From positions 16,353,201-16,417,200 of the forward strand of contig OZ024890.1 in NCBI GenBank assembly GCA_964017195.1: DNA of 64,000 nt. Reading direction: 5' to 3'. Positions within the stretch are counted from its first letter, which is position 1; each line of letters starts with the position of its first letter. Under the pieces are notes generated by a model. It was not told the DNA's origin. It did no database searches and saw only the letters and a program-made list of their open reading frames with translations. Below are positions 1 to 11,900 of this stretch, in pieces. Made by a program: the position numbers and the translations under genes. This stretch comes from Siderastrea radians (lineage: Eukaryota > Cnidaria > Anthozoa > Scleractinia > Rhizangiidae).

Positions 1-636
1 CTCATAGTCCACAAGAAATGCTGTTTGTTTCTGTTATTCTGTCAGAGTATGATTTAACGGTTGAATTACGTGACAACACATCGTATCGTGTCCTATGTCA
101 TATGAACAATTGAGGCGCTCACCTCATTCAAACTACAAACAATTTATTCAACCGTTACACGCGACGGACGAACTGAAATAGGTGTCTTAAAAAGTTGTAG
201 AATGAAACTGGCTGGTTGTATCTTATACAGAGAAAGATTAGCGGTTTTAGAGCTCTTATTTTAATTTGTTCTAGAACGGATGATTTCTAACTGAAGAAAC
301 TAACTCATGACCACTAAAGAAAAGTTTGTTTTAAAAATTCGATGTTTTGAATTGTCTGATTTTACGACGGTCGATTATTTTGACTTACGAGTTTTTGAAT
401 CGGAAAATTTTAGCAATAATAAAAAATACGAGAAAACAAGAAATTTTGTTTCACTCGTTTTTGTTTCGACTTTTTTTTCCGATCCGTTAGTTTTGAACTG
501 GCATTGACTTCAAACGAGTGGCAATGAAATCCATTGATATCCAATTACTTGTTTTATTTTCTTTATTTTTGTTACTGACTATGCAAGGTCGGTGGAAACA
601 GGTCTTTCTTACATGGTTGCAAAGTCACTGGTCAAG
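1..636. other. Upstream flank, no gene recognised
   Basis: AT-rich sequence upstream of the candidate promoter. The only sizeable open frame (307-507, 66 codons) is low complexity, rich in Phe, Asn and Ser, and resembles no family I know, so I treat it as noncoding. Confidence 0.5.
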
Positions 637-644
637 TATATAAA
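637..644 (+). promoter_or_regulatory. Candidate TATA box
   Basis: TATATAAA lies about 30 bases upstream of the inferred start of a noncoding leader exon that ends in a strong splice donor at 877/878. Spacing and orientation fit a core promoter for the giant gene. This is inference; AT-rich DNA yields such strings by chance. Confidence 0.35.
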
Positions 645-666
645 TGTTTAATTCAGTCCTGCGTAA

Positions 667-877
667 AAATGGCAACTGAAGCTCTTCGGAGAGTCATTAA
701 TATTGGATTTCTTTTGTTACGAGAAAAAATCGTTGAGAGACGCAAATTTCTGGTCGAAACAAAAACAGGGAAAATTTAGCTGTTTTCAAATGACGTGATA
801 AGGGAAATCGGAGGAAAATTTACGTCCGGAAACTGGAAGCATTTGTTCGATCGAAGTTCGTGTTTTCGGGAACAAAG
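667..877 (+). other. Candidate 5' untranslated leader exon of the giant gene
   Basis: The segment ends in CAAAG|GTAAGTCG, a near-perfect donor (GT at 878-879). A good acceptor preceding the coding start lies at 2828/2829, after a pyrimidine-rich tract ending in CAG. The start (about 667) is placed only from TATA spacing. A 36-codon open frame begins at 669, probably too close to the cap to be used. Full-length cDNA would decide. Confidence 0.4.
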
Positions 878-2828
878 GTAAGTCGATTTTCAGTGTTTAC
901 ATGCAGTTGCTATCTATTGCCTTACAAACCAGAATAAAAAACGATTTGGAATGAAAGGAAAACCTCAGATTTCAAGTAAATTTTAAACTGCGACTACTAC
1001 AGTGTTTTAATCTATTTAAATGCTTCGTAAGAATTACGAAGATAATGTGATAAAGAACGTTGTGAACTTATAATAGTTGACGAAAGTTTGTCAACAATTT
1101 AACTCCCAAGTTGAAGATAATATATTTCATAATAGTATAAATAACAAGCTATGGGCAATAAATTTTAAGCTCTTTATTCGGTAATCAATCAATGAATTAT
1201 AGTCTTATTAGATGGTAAACTAAGTCGTCAGTGCTTGTTTCTAGGAAGCATCTGTCCATAGTTTATACTTGTAATCAGTTCAACAAGTGCCGGTTCGATC
1301 ATCCGCCATTTTGCCCTTGCAAACATTAGGACTATAACTTAACTGGGGAGAGAGTCCTGAACACTGGAAAGTAAGAAATGGTGGTATTGCGTTTTAAGGA
1401 AGCTTGTTAGCCTTCCCATTTTGAGTTGATGTTTTAAACACTGAAAATCTGGTGCTTTGCGCAATTTACCACGTTAAATGCAAGCGGATAAGTTTTTTGG
1501 CCCCGAAAATTTGAAGAAACTGAAGCTTGTATCGAATAGTCATTGCATAAGAGCCAAAGCTGTTACTCCAGCAAGATTAAAAAAACCCATAAAAGTCGTT
1601 CTGGAAACGCCAATTGCAGAAGTGCGTCTTTCAAGTTATTAAGAGAGGGGAGGGAGAATTAAAGTTGATTTTATGAGCAGGTACACCAAGAATGGAGTAC
1701 CCGTCAAGTCAGTGTTCTCTTACATGTCATTAATTCGTAAAGAGTTTGAAGATCATTGTATAGCGACTTTCGATAACCAAGCCTTTATGTATCTTCTATA
1801 AAGTTTCGATTACAAAAATGTTGTAAAACGAGAATCAACTTTCGATTGAGATTAAGGAAAAGCGAGATTTAAATCTGGATTTTTACAAGGTTTGTACGGT
1901 ATTTTGTTTACGAGTGGAGACGTTTGATTGATCTGCTTAGAGCATTAGAATAATTTTATCTCTCTGCTCTTTGTTGCAACGTATATTGTTATCGCGAAGC
2001 TCTAGCAACCATACAGCTAAAAATACTGTGTTTTAGAAAATAATGAGGGCGTTTTTATCATTGAAACTTTTTAACACAACTTGCTGCTCTAAATAGCACT
2101 CCCGGGCTGACTAGTAAAATCAACTCACTGTTAGTAACGTCCCCTCAGCAATTGACGTTTATTCCACCCGTAAAAAAGACAACTTGATGTGAATCGATAG
2201 AAATTAATAGATCTAGGAGATCAAACTGATAGCTACTGCTACTTTCTGAATGTCAGCTCAGGTGCGATCAAATGCAAAACACAGTCTTGGGATCAATGAG
2301 TCGCCTCGATCTGTAATCAAGCTAGCAAACCATATGAAAAGAACCGCTACGCTCAAAAGCCTCACTAATGATATTGTATCTAATCTTTATTCGTGATTTC
2401 CAGGATCTAACGGTGTTTTCCTGTCCAGGTATCTGAATAGTAGTTTTGAATGTTTATTTCGCGGGCGAATGGTTTCCGCTCAGTACCGCCGTGCACAGCT
2501 GTTGAAGCGCTTCATTTGTCACGACTTAAACATGAATCACAGAAATCATGACCTCCGGTGAGACGTACATTGGCAGGGGGTCTTTGATTCTTACTATTCG
2601 CGTATTACGTTTTCATGTATTTTAGCTCTCCATGGCCATTTCTTTAAATTTTGTTAAAGAAAGAAAAAGTGACAAAGGCTTTTCGCACCTCGATTAAAAA
2701 CAATTATCTTTTTAGCCACAATAATAATATAATAGAAATTCAAGCAAACTGAACCTAATTTGTGTTTGGAACCTTGATTTTAGACTTTTGTTTAACTATG
2801 CTATCTGCCCTCCATTTTCCTGAAACAG
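878..2828 (+). other. Candidate first intron, nothing recognised inside
   Basis: About 1.95 kb of AT-rich sequence between the candidate leader donor and the acceptor of the signal-peptide exon. I see no open frame of note, no RNA gene and no clear repeat. First introns often carry enhancers, but none can be pointed to here. Confidence 0.35.
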
Positions 2829-2936
2829 ACCATAAAGTGTTGCAGAAAGGAAGGAGAGGATCTAGTTGAAAAATAATGGGGTTCGCTTGGGTCCTTCTGC
2901 TATTGACAATCCTTCCGTGGATGGCGAGAACAAAAG
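2829..2936 (+). CDS. Exon 1: start codon and signal peptide
   Basis: ATG at 2876 opens a 20-codon segment with a leucine-rich hydrophobic core (residues about 5-14) followed by MARTK, a typical secretory signal peptide. Bases 2829-2875 would be untranslated. The exon ends AAAAG|GTAA at 2936 in phase 1. The start is chosen because it is the only ATG in frame with the WSC exon that gives a signal sequence. Confidence 0.78.
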
Positions 2937-5900
2937 GTAAAATCTTCGAATCAAATTAAACATATTTATTTGGCTACGCGAAACAGACTATCCCCCAACA
3001 TTGTTACATTGTTACGGATAATGTATGGCTTGAGTAGCTTATTATGCACGGTTCAATTCTACCTGTTACCATCCCCCCCCCGGGCACACCCCCGGGGATT
3101 TGCAATTTTTTTCTTCCTTGGCGGTCTATTCCCCACCCCCGGGCACGCAGAAAGAGACAATTCCCCACCCCGGGACTCCTCTTCGACCACAAATACGTTG
3201 TTTTGTGTTCAAAATTGATTTATATACAATAGCACGACAACCAGACGTTTTGACAAGAACTTCAACTTCAACGCTTTTCTAGAGTGTACTGAACGAAGGA
3301 TATTACATAGTATTAAAAAACATGGACACTACATTGAAAATGAAAACTGAAGAAAAAAGTCTAACCGCACTGGCATTCGGCTGGCGAGTAAAGAAATGTT
3401 CTTCACCGCGTGTTTTATTCTAAAACACGCGGCACGTGCACAAAAGTGGTCCGGTGAGCAAATTGATGACAGCATTTTAAAGAAGTTTTTCTTAGCTTGT
3501 TTCACAAGAACACTGGACTGAGATCTCTGTTTAATATAAAGCTGTGCATCTGTTTCATACAAATACGAGTGCGAGTACGGATCAAACGCACCTTCGTTTA
3601 ACAGTTTATAATAAACGTGCCTTTGAATACAGATTTTAATTTCGAGAGATTATTCTTCTCTAACCAGTCTGCTACAAATTCTAGAGATTTTCCCTGGAAA
3701 TAAGCAGTCTTCACTACGCGGTCCGGCGCCATTGTGTCAACTGAGAGGTGATAAGCTAGTGACGTACTTCACAAGAAAAACGAGAAGTTATTTTCGATTT
3801 GCCCCGCCCCCCTACCCCCGGGACAAAATCCGTTTCAAACAATTCCTCACCCCCGGGCCCGAAGGGCTGGACTTGTCCTGGGGGTTGCCCCGGGGGGGGG
3901 ATGGTAATAGGTAAAATTAAACCATGCATTACATAATTACCGTAATAAGGCCCCGGTTGCTGAAAAACCGATTCGCTGTCTTACGGATTTATTCAAGTTC
4001 TAATATTTGTTCAAGCTGTAATATGTCCCAAGAAAAAGACAATATTGGCAATAATGGATTTCATTGCAAAAATTATTTTGCCTGCGCTCAGGTACATTCA
4101 TCACCAGTAAAAGCCAGGTATCTTTCAAATACTATTATCTGTATATGTTTAAACACAAAAAGAACTTATGCTCCTCTTTACAGATTTACACTACATAGGA
4201 TGTTTTAAAGATAGCGACCCGAGGGATCTCCCGCAACGCGTCCACGCACCGAACTTGAACGCTAAGACGTGCGTTAAAAAGTGCAAAGAGTTAGAATTTA
4301 GATACGCTGGACTACAATTTTCTTATCTTTGTTTCTGTGGAAACACATACGGAAGATACGGAGAACTTCCACAAGACAAGTGCTCCAGCGAATGCAAGAG
4401 CAAAAGAGATTCGTTTTGCGGCGGTCACTGGAGTAACTCGATTTACAAGACGGGTAAGTGAGGTCGAATAATTAGATTATGATTATTGCAAGCCCATTAG
4501 ACTATGCTTATTGCAAGCCTAAAACTGAATTATAAAGAATGCAACATACGCCTTGGCCAACTTAACTGTAGACCTGTTTAGCTGAAACCAACCAAAAAAC
4601 AAAAACTAGTGGATAAGTCTGCAATGATTAGAGCACAAGCGCTGCGCAAATCCAGTTAACTCGGAAAAAGTCCGACAAAAGAATTTCCGAGACCTGAACT
4701 CAACAATGTAGACTTTGCATGGAAAATCCATTATAACTCACCGCTATCATCAGAACGAAAGAAAAAATGATTTTTCGATGAGTTGGAATGTTGCTGTTTG
4801 ATGTGACACGCGCGTGTTTTATCTGTATGTTTAGGATATAAACCGCCTTCAAAGAGACATAAGAAAGCCCACAAACAAGTCAAAAGGGACGAAGTGGTTT
4901 TGTTTGACAATGTCAAAGAGTATAGTCATAGACCTGGTAAGTAAAAGTTAGGCAATTCTAACTAACAGAGTAACTTTAATTTATATAGCGACAAACGTAT
5001 TTTATTCTCATTCTAAATCACTTCACAAACATTCCAGATACTCTAAATTCTTAAAGATTAGATTCACAAAAAATTCTGTTTATTGTAAACGAAAATTAAA
5101 TTAACAAAGCAAAAAAGTTTCACTTGTAATGAAAATATAAAAATGCCCCCATACAGGTTTCAAAAGGCGAAAGCTCAGCTTGAAATTGCCATGAGCGAAA
5201 AAACACGCGTCACCAGTTTCAGGCAGGCTTTCCCCCCTCCCCTCTCCCCCTGCAAAAAGACCAGCAAACAAACGACGGTGTAGTCTGCCTTAAGGTGGCT
5301 CGATAGTCTAAAATTGACAATTTTAGGAGCAATTTTTCAAACAGTTTGCCTTTCATTCATGGCCTCTTATCAAAGTCACAACACTGATAACTCTTTAAGG
5401 AATAATTTCCATCACATTGTTGGTACATTCCTTACATTCCAGACGAACCACACCCCTTCAAAGAGCCACACCCATTTCCACAAGTCAAATAAAAGGCATA
5501 TTGGCAAACACAATATCTCATCTCTGCTTCAGAGAGGACAGTTGAAATTTGGCACACTGGTAGCTAATGACCAGAACTGTGCAATGAACTAGAATTATCA
5601 ATTCACCATGAAATGTTTTCGAATGACACTCTCACAAACAAAGTGCAAAAAATTCACATGACGTTGTTTGGACAGAACAGCAATAAATCAAGACAAACTG
5701 CTCAAAACCCTGCTATTTTAGTTCATTGCACAGTTCTATTGATATGTAACCTTGTGTGAAAATTTCATTGAATTATTCCAAATACTTTTTGAGATATTGT
5801 GTTTACCATGTCCAAATAGACCTAAAATACGGAATTTAAGAAAATGAAGTATAAAGTTTAGTCACACAATTTCATTCATAGTTCAGTCTTAAAAGGCTCC

Positions 5901-8900
5901 AGCTGCATAATGTGGGCCTTCAAGTGCCTCCAAAGTGTCAGTGTACCCTTTCTTCCAGTTTCTTATTTGTCTCCTTCTCTTCTGTGAATGCTCACTGCTC
6001 TTTCTGCGAGCATGGCGCAGTCTGTCATGATCAAGTTTTGAGCAGGCATTCTCACAGTGCACTCCTGGGCTGATTCCCAACTCCTCGAGGACCAAACTGA
6101 TGGAACCTGCACCATCATTGAAGGATGAAACTGCAAGGAACACAGCAAGTTCAACTGTGTTCAGCCCAGAGTGGGTTTCTTTAGTGGCCCGTTGCCAAAT
6201 CAGAGCATTGATGGCTTCATTTTGATTCTGCGTCCCTCCATGCAGACAGCGTTTGAGTAGGTCTTCGTCACTCAGATCTTCAAAGATAGGGAAAATGGTA
6301 TCAGCAACAGCCCTGGGAAGAGCATGGTTATGCTCATAATCAGAGGTTCCCATGGCTAGATCCCTCTGATAGCCACACCAGGAATCTTCTCCAGGGGGAC
6401 ACAGGTCATGGTCTGGGCTGTCGTCTGTTGACTGGGAATGATGCCAAATGGCCAGGACAGCATTTTGCATCTCTCGAATGTCATGTGTGTTGTTTCTGAT
6501 AGCATTCCCATAGTAAACCTGAAGTTTGTCAATTGTCTTTTTAGTTAGCCTTCCAGTACCACCAATTGACTTGCCATCATCGAGACGCGTTTGACCCAGC
6601 CTCGTTTTCAGTGAGCGGAGGCGGGAGCCAAGACGCTTTTGAACATGGCCGACACATTCAAGCTTGGTAACTTCCTTATTACCGTAAACTCCTTCCTCCA
6701 CAATAAGTCTGTGGGCCTTACTATCGCCATCTCCCAAAAATTCCGTGTATCGAACAGAGTAATTGTCAACTGACCGCTGAAATATAGCTAATAAACCGGA
6801 GGCGTCCATTGATGCTGAGGAGCCCAGGTAGTTAGCCTCACAGAGATGCTGGTGTCCTTCCCACCAGTCATGGAATTCTTGGCTCCCTTCCTTGTTCCTC
6901 CACACAGTACATTCCTTACAGTCCTTTGACATAACCTCAACATCTAGCACTTTACCAGTGATGGTTGACAGAGCAGTGACAATGCCATAAGAGGAGGAGT
7001 ATCCTCTTTTCCTCCAAGTGCCATCACCCGAAACTCCAATGTCAAAGATCCCATCTTGTTCAGGTTCATAAAAGGACTTTACCTCTTCCACAGCATTTCC
7101 CATACTTTTTTTGCAAACAGTCTCAGCAGCATTTTTAACAGCAGCAACATGGTCTCTGTACGAGTTCTCATTCATGGGGGAGGGCATGTTCATAACACCA
7201 GTAAATTTTGTAAGAGCTTGATGGCCAATGCCAATGTTTCTTGTAGCCAAAACAATTCTACGGTTTACCTCAAATGCTTGGCTCCCTCCAATTTTTGAAG
7301 AAGTATAAAATCTCTCCGAGAATTTGCAATTTCGATTCTTACACTTCAACACAAGCAGGGATGCAAAACCCATTTTGGCACTGCCATCTTCTTCCAACTC
7401 GATATGACCATACTTGCAAACAGGGCAACGGAACAACTGAAAAACTGAGGCAAGCACGGATATATCAACAAAGCGAAAGCCTTCTGGTCCGTTTGAATCG
7501 TCTTTGCTTGAGCTACTGTTTGATTCACCTGAAGGTTCGTCCAGTTTTCTCACTGATGCTGGAAAAGATTTCATTTCAATTGCTTCAGCGCTCAAGGGCC
7601 GCGTGGTTTCTTCGGCGTCGGACTCTTCGGTTTCTTCGGACGATTCTCGCTCGACTGAAGCTTCATTTTCCTCTTTCTTTTGCTTTATAGTATACCTGTT
7701 ACCTGCAAACCTCCTTTTCTTGCTTCTACCGCTCCTAAATTTCTTCTTTGGAGGCATTTTGTCAAGACGTTTCACAAGAAAAATTGTCAACAATGGCGAC
7801 TCAAGCGATCCACGTTTTACGGCTTTTACCGCTTCATGTATTTACAATGTAATGTCCCCGGACTCTTCACCAGTCCCCTAAATGATTCGAAATCGCTCCT
7901 ACACAGCTTTCACTGGATTTGGATCAAAACATGACCAGTTTTTGCTTGAAAAACAACGCGTAAACAACTCTGGTTGCCATGACAACCATCCAACTGACAC
8001 TGAGCAGCTTCACAAAAGGCTCTAAAACAAATTTATACAACAAGAAAATAGGAAAAAACATACTTTTCTTAAGACTACAATGACTTAAGATGCCTTAAAA
8101 AGGATTTTCAAAAAAATCACATTTTTGATGAATTTTGGCCTATCGAGCCTCCTTAAACACGCTCATAGCAATTAAGGTCAGTCATTTTGATGTAGGCACG
8201 AGGTAAATAATTCCACAATCTTTGGAGTGTACTTTTAGAACAGATTTCTTTGTATTAATTTATTGACTTCTTTCTGCAGAGGATCGAACAGTCACCATCG
8301 ACGTCGATCCCGCAGAATACTCTTACATCCCGCACCCACAGAAACAGTCAAACACCAGGTCAGAAAGATCAGCTTCTTATGACACGAACGCTTATTACAA
8401 TTACCCAGGTAGTAACAATCGCTATGGGTCATATCCCGAGAAAAGCGATGCCGCACCCGCAGCTTACGGGACTGAGAACGGACAAGAGCAAGTAGCAACA
8501 GCTTATGGTCAGGAAAATTCTGATCGGACAAACACTGATAGCACAAGCTATTACGTAACAGCAGAACAAGCTGCGAATAATAACACAAGCGAGAATTCTA
8601 CGGCTTATGATTCATACTATTCATCGCAACAACAGCAACAACCGCAACAGGATAATAGATCAACAGCATCATATTATAACTCTGATGTGTCAACGGCGTC
8701 GTATCATCATCCTGAGGCGTCAACATATTCGTATAATAATCCTGAAGTGTCTCAGGGCCAATCACAGTATGACTCGCAATATGGATATGAGCGCACGGCT
8801 AACTCGGATGCCACGAATGTCAGTCAAGCTCCATGGAGTAACGAGAGCAACACTGCATATTCAGTTGACGGACAAGTTTCTGCTAACAACAGCGCGTACG

Positions 8901-11900
8901 CTACGGAGCAAAATGCCCAAAATCAAACAAACTCGTTTAACTTGACGTCTGAGTTTAGCATGTCCCAATCAAAAACTACGGAAAACACGACTGATTATCT
9001 GTCAAACAGCAGACAACTTTCTGACCAGCAGCCAGCAGGATACACATACTCAGAGCAGGCGCCGGCGCCAGCTCAGACGCCTTCTTCAGCCCCGGCACCA
9101 TATCCAGCCTATGCGCCAAGACCTTACCCGGCACCATATCCGTCACCATATCCCTATCCATATCCATATCCCTATCCGTCTTATGCACCATATTCGTATC
9201 CTTCTCCTGCCCCCTATTCTTATCCAGCTCCTGCTGCAGCTCCTGCTCCTGCTCCTGCGGCGGAAGTCAACAATAACAGTAAGTAAAATGAAACGATAAC
9301 AGCAACATGACCCAAGAGAGGATCCAACTGGACCGCTGAGGGAACATGAGGCAAGTTGTCCTTGTGTGACCAGCCTGACAGTTACAAGCTACAGTTCGGC
9401 ACCGTTTCTGAATGGTACCTTCCCTTCTTTTCCCTATGTCGAAAATGGACAGAGAGCACAGTTTCAGCCCGATATCACGTGAAATGACGTTAGAAATAAG
9501 CTGTCACGCTGGTTATTCAAGGGTAACTTGTCTTCCCTATTCCTCCCTGAGCCGTCTTGTTGTGTAAGTTAGGCGCACTAGTAATAACCACCCCTTTCAA
9601 TTCAATGATAAGAAGTATATTCGAGCCTTTATCTATCGGAAGTGGAGGCGTGAGGGTTTGGTTTGATGGCCCGTGGTTTGAGTCCCGTTTCTTTCCCTTG
9701 TATTTCATATTTTAATAAGACACTTTGTACCTCATGTATTGGCTTCTCCCCAGCATAAACGGGCATAGGAGGTCCTTGACAAAACCTCATAGCAAAATAC
9801 TGGAGGTAATCTTGCAACTGACTAGCATCCCATCCAGGGGCGTGAGGGCAAAATTAACCAATCTAGAGATGAGTGGTGAACTGCTATAGTGCTCCCTATC
9901 GGAGAATGACTGCAGAACTTTCAAAATCGATCACTTAGTGAAACAACCATTAGAGTAACTGAGTTTGCGACAGAGTTGACGAGAGATGGATTATCGCTGA
10001 ATCGTGTAGTCTCATCGACACTCATACGCCCTCGAATATATAGCGAGTCTCGGCGCTCAGTCGTTGATCCTTTTTCTCGTTCTAACCGGGTTTTACTATT
10101 CCACATTCTAATAGAGACAGCTTGTCAACTGGAGCGTCAAATGGCTGACACCATGGACGATGCCTTTGTGCCTGAATGCAAACCAAATGGTGACTACGCC
10201 GATGTGCAGTGCTTTGAACACGAAGGGTTTTCCAAGCAATGCTGGTGTGTCACCAAAGACGGACAGGAAATTCAAGGAACCCGGACTTCGGATGGGGAGA
10301 TGCCTAACTGCAACACTGCTGCTGTCAATAAGGAAGTGAAGAAACTGGAGAAACAACACGATAAACCAACAGAGCACAAAGACGAAACGCCCGCTCCTAA
10401 TCAAACAAAGTTTGAAGTTGAAGTACAAGTAATCGTAAACGACACGCAGAAAGGTAACGCTTACAAAAGCTATTCTTCTCGCTTCTCATTTTTCTTTGTA
10501 TTGCAGCATGCATGTACATCGTTTGAAACATCGACATTCGGATCCCGCGTATTTTTTATTTTTTTATTTTTTTATTTTTTTTTTACTGAAAACTGTATTT
10601 GCTGTATGGTTAGGGGTCTTGGAGGGCAAGGAGAAAAATGGTTTCTACAACTTCACTGCATGAAAATGGGACTTTACAGATAAGGGAAAAGACAAGCGCA
10701 GCTATAAGGGCTTCACTTGAGGAAATGGAGACTTACTTTCTAGTAACCAAGCGATTATGGTCTCTCGCAGACTAAAGAAGATTCACAACTTGTGTTCGAT
10801 TGTCAATTAACAACCTGTTTTTACATGGGGCTGGGTCTTCTTGACACTCAAATCATTTTGATTATTATGATTTTGACTATGATTCTTGAACTGCAGAAAA
10901 ACCAAAAACGCAGTGTCAAAAGGAAAGAGATATCGCCTTTTCACCCTTTATCACTGACATCTTTGTGCCTCTGTGCGACATGGAAGGCAACTATGTTCCA
11001 CTTCAGTGTTTTGAGCACGATACGTACGGTAAACAATGTTGGTGCGTCGATTCATCAGGCCAGGAAATGAAAGGAACCAGGGTGAACAATGGAACAATAC
11101 CAGAATGCGGTAAGAATAGTTCTCTGGTGTATTCTTTCCCTAGTATAAAATTTCACTGCGTGTTGTTTAATTTGTTTCTACTGCTATCCTTTTCATTGCG
11201 AGCGAATCAGCACTTTTGCTTACAAAAAGAGGCAAACGTGCCTGTCTTTCAAGGGACACTAATTGCCAATGACACCGCCGGACTCGACGTTAGCGCGGCG
11301 TTGTTAAGGAGGAGTCCCAGGTTTTGGCTGGCTTTAGTTTTGTTTTGTTTTTTGGTAGAGGCTAGCCTTTAGCCTAGCGAACAGATGCCTCTGTGCCTCT
11401 GTGCCTCTGTTTGATTTTCACTATTGTCGACAAGAGGATTGGGAAGATGATCTAAGTCCCTTGCCAGCCCGTATTCTCCGGCTTGCCTGTTAGCAGGCTA
11501 CATAGAGCCTGTAGAAGCTCTCTACAAATGGGATTGGTATAAATTGACATGCACCATTCTGACCATTCAGCAATGTGTCAGTAAAAACCTCCTCAACTGT
11601 GGAGCATTAGTGTAAGCCGGACCGTAATAGGCGTTGACAGTGTAGATCATCTCCTGTACTGCACTATCGGCAACAACAATTGTTCTCGTCGTCAGAGGGT
11701 TGAACGGTATCCATTTCGATCTTTCCTCGTAGGTAACGTTGATGCCCAAGCCTCGAACGCCGCCAGCTGTAATCTGGGCCCTTATGGCTGCTGCCAGGAC
11801 AACGTAACGTTCGCCAAGGGGCCCGATATGGAGGGATGTCCACCGCAAGAATATCAGAGCGCCGAACAAACAGCGCCTTTAGCGTCCTCATTGCCAACTA

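Larger units (their letters stand above)
4937..8279 (+). other. Intron 3, host to a Kolobok-like transposon
   Basis: A 3.3-kb intron. Bases 5294-8152 are the inserted transposon; the remaining roughly 480 bases contain nothing recognisable apart from the splice sites (donor 4937, acceptor 8278-8279). Confidence 0.7.

Noticed and set aside
307..507. 66-codon open frame upstream
   Set aside because: Low complexity, no family resemblance, upstream of the candidate promoter.
669..779. 36-codon frame in the leader exon (MATEALRR...)
   Set aside because: It begins within a few bases of the inferred transcription start and shows no known motif. Kept only as a possible upstream frame.
11567..11897. 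Minus-strand frames of 77-100 codons
   Set aside because: They are antisense shadows of exon 7, whose papilin cassette and thyroglobulin repeat are clear.
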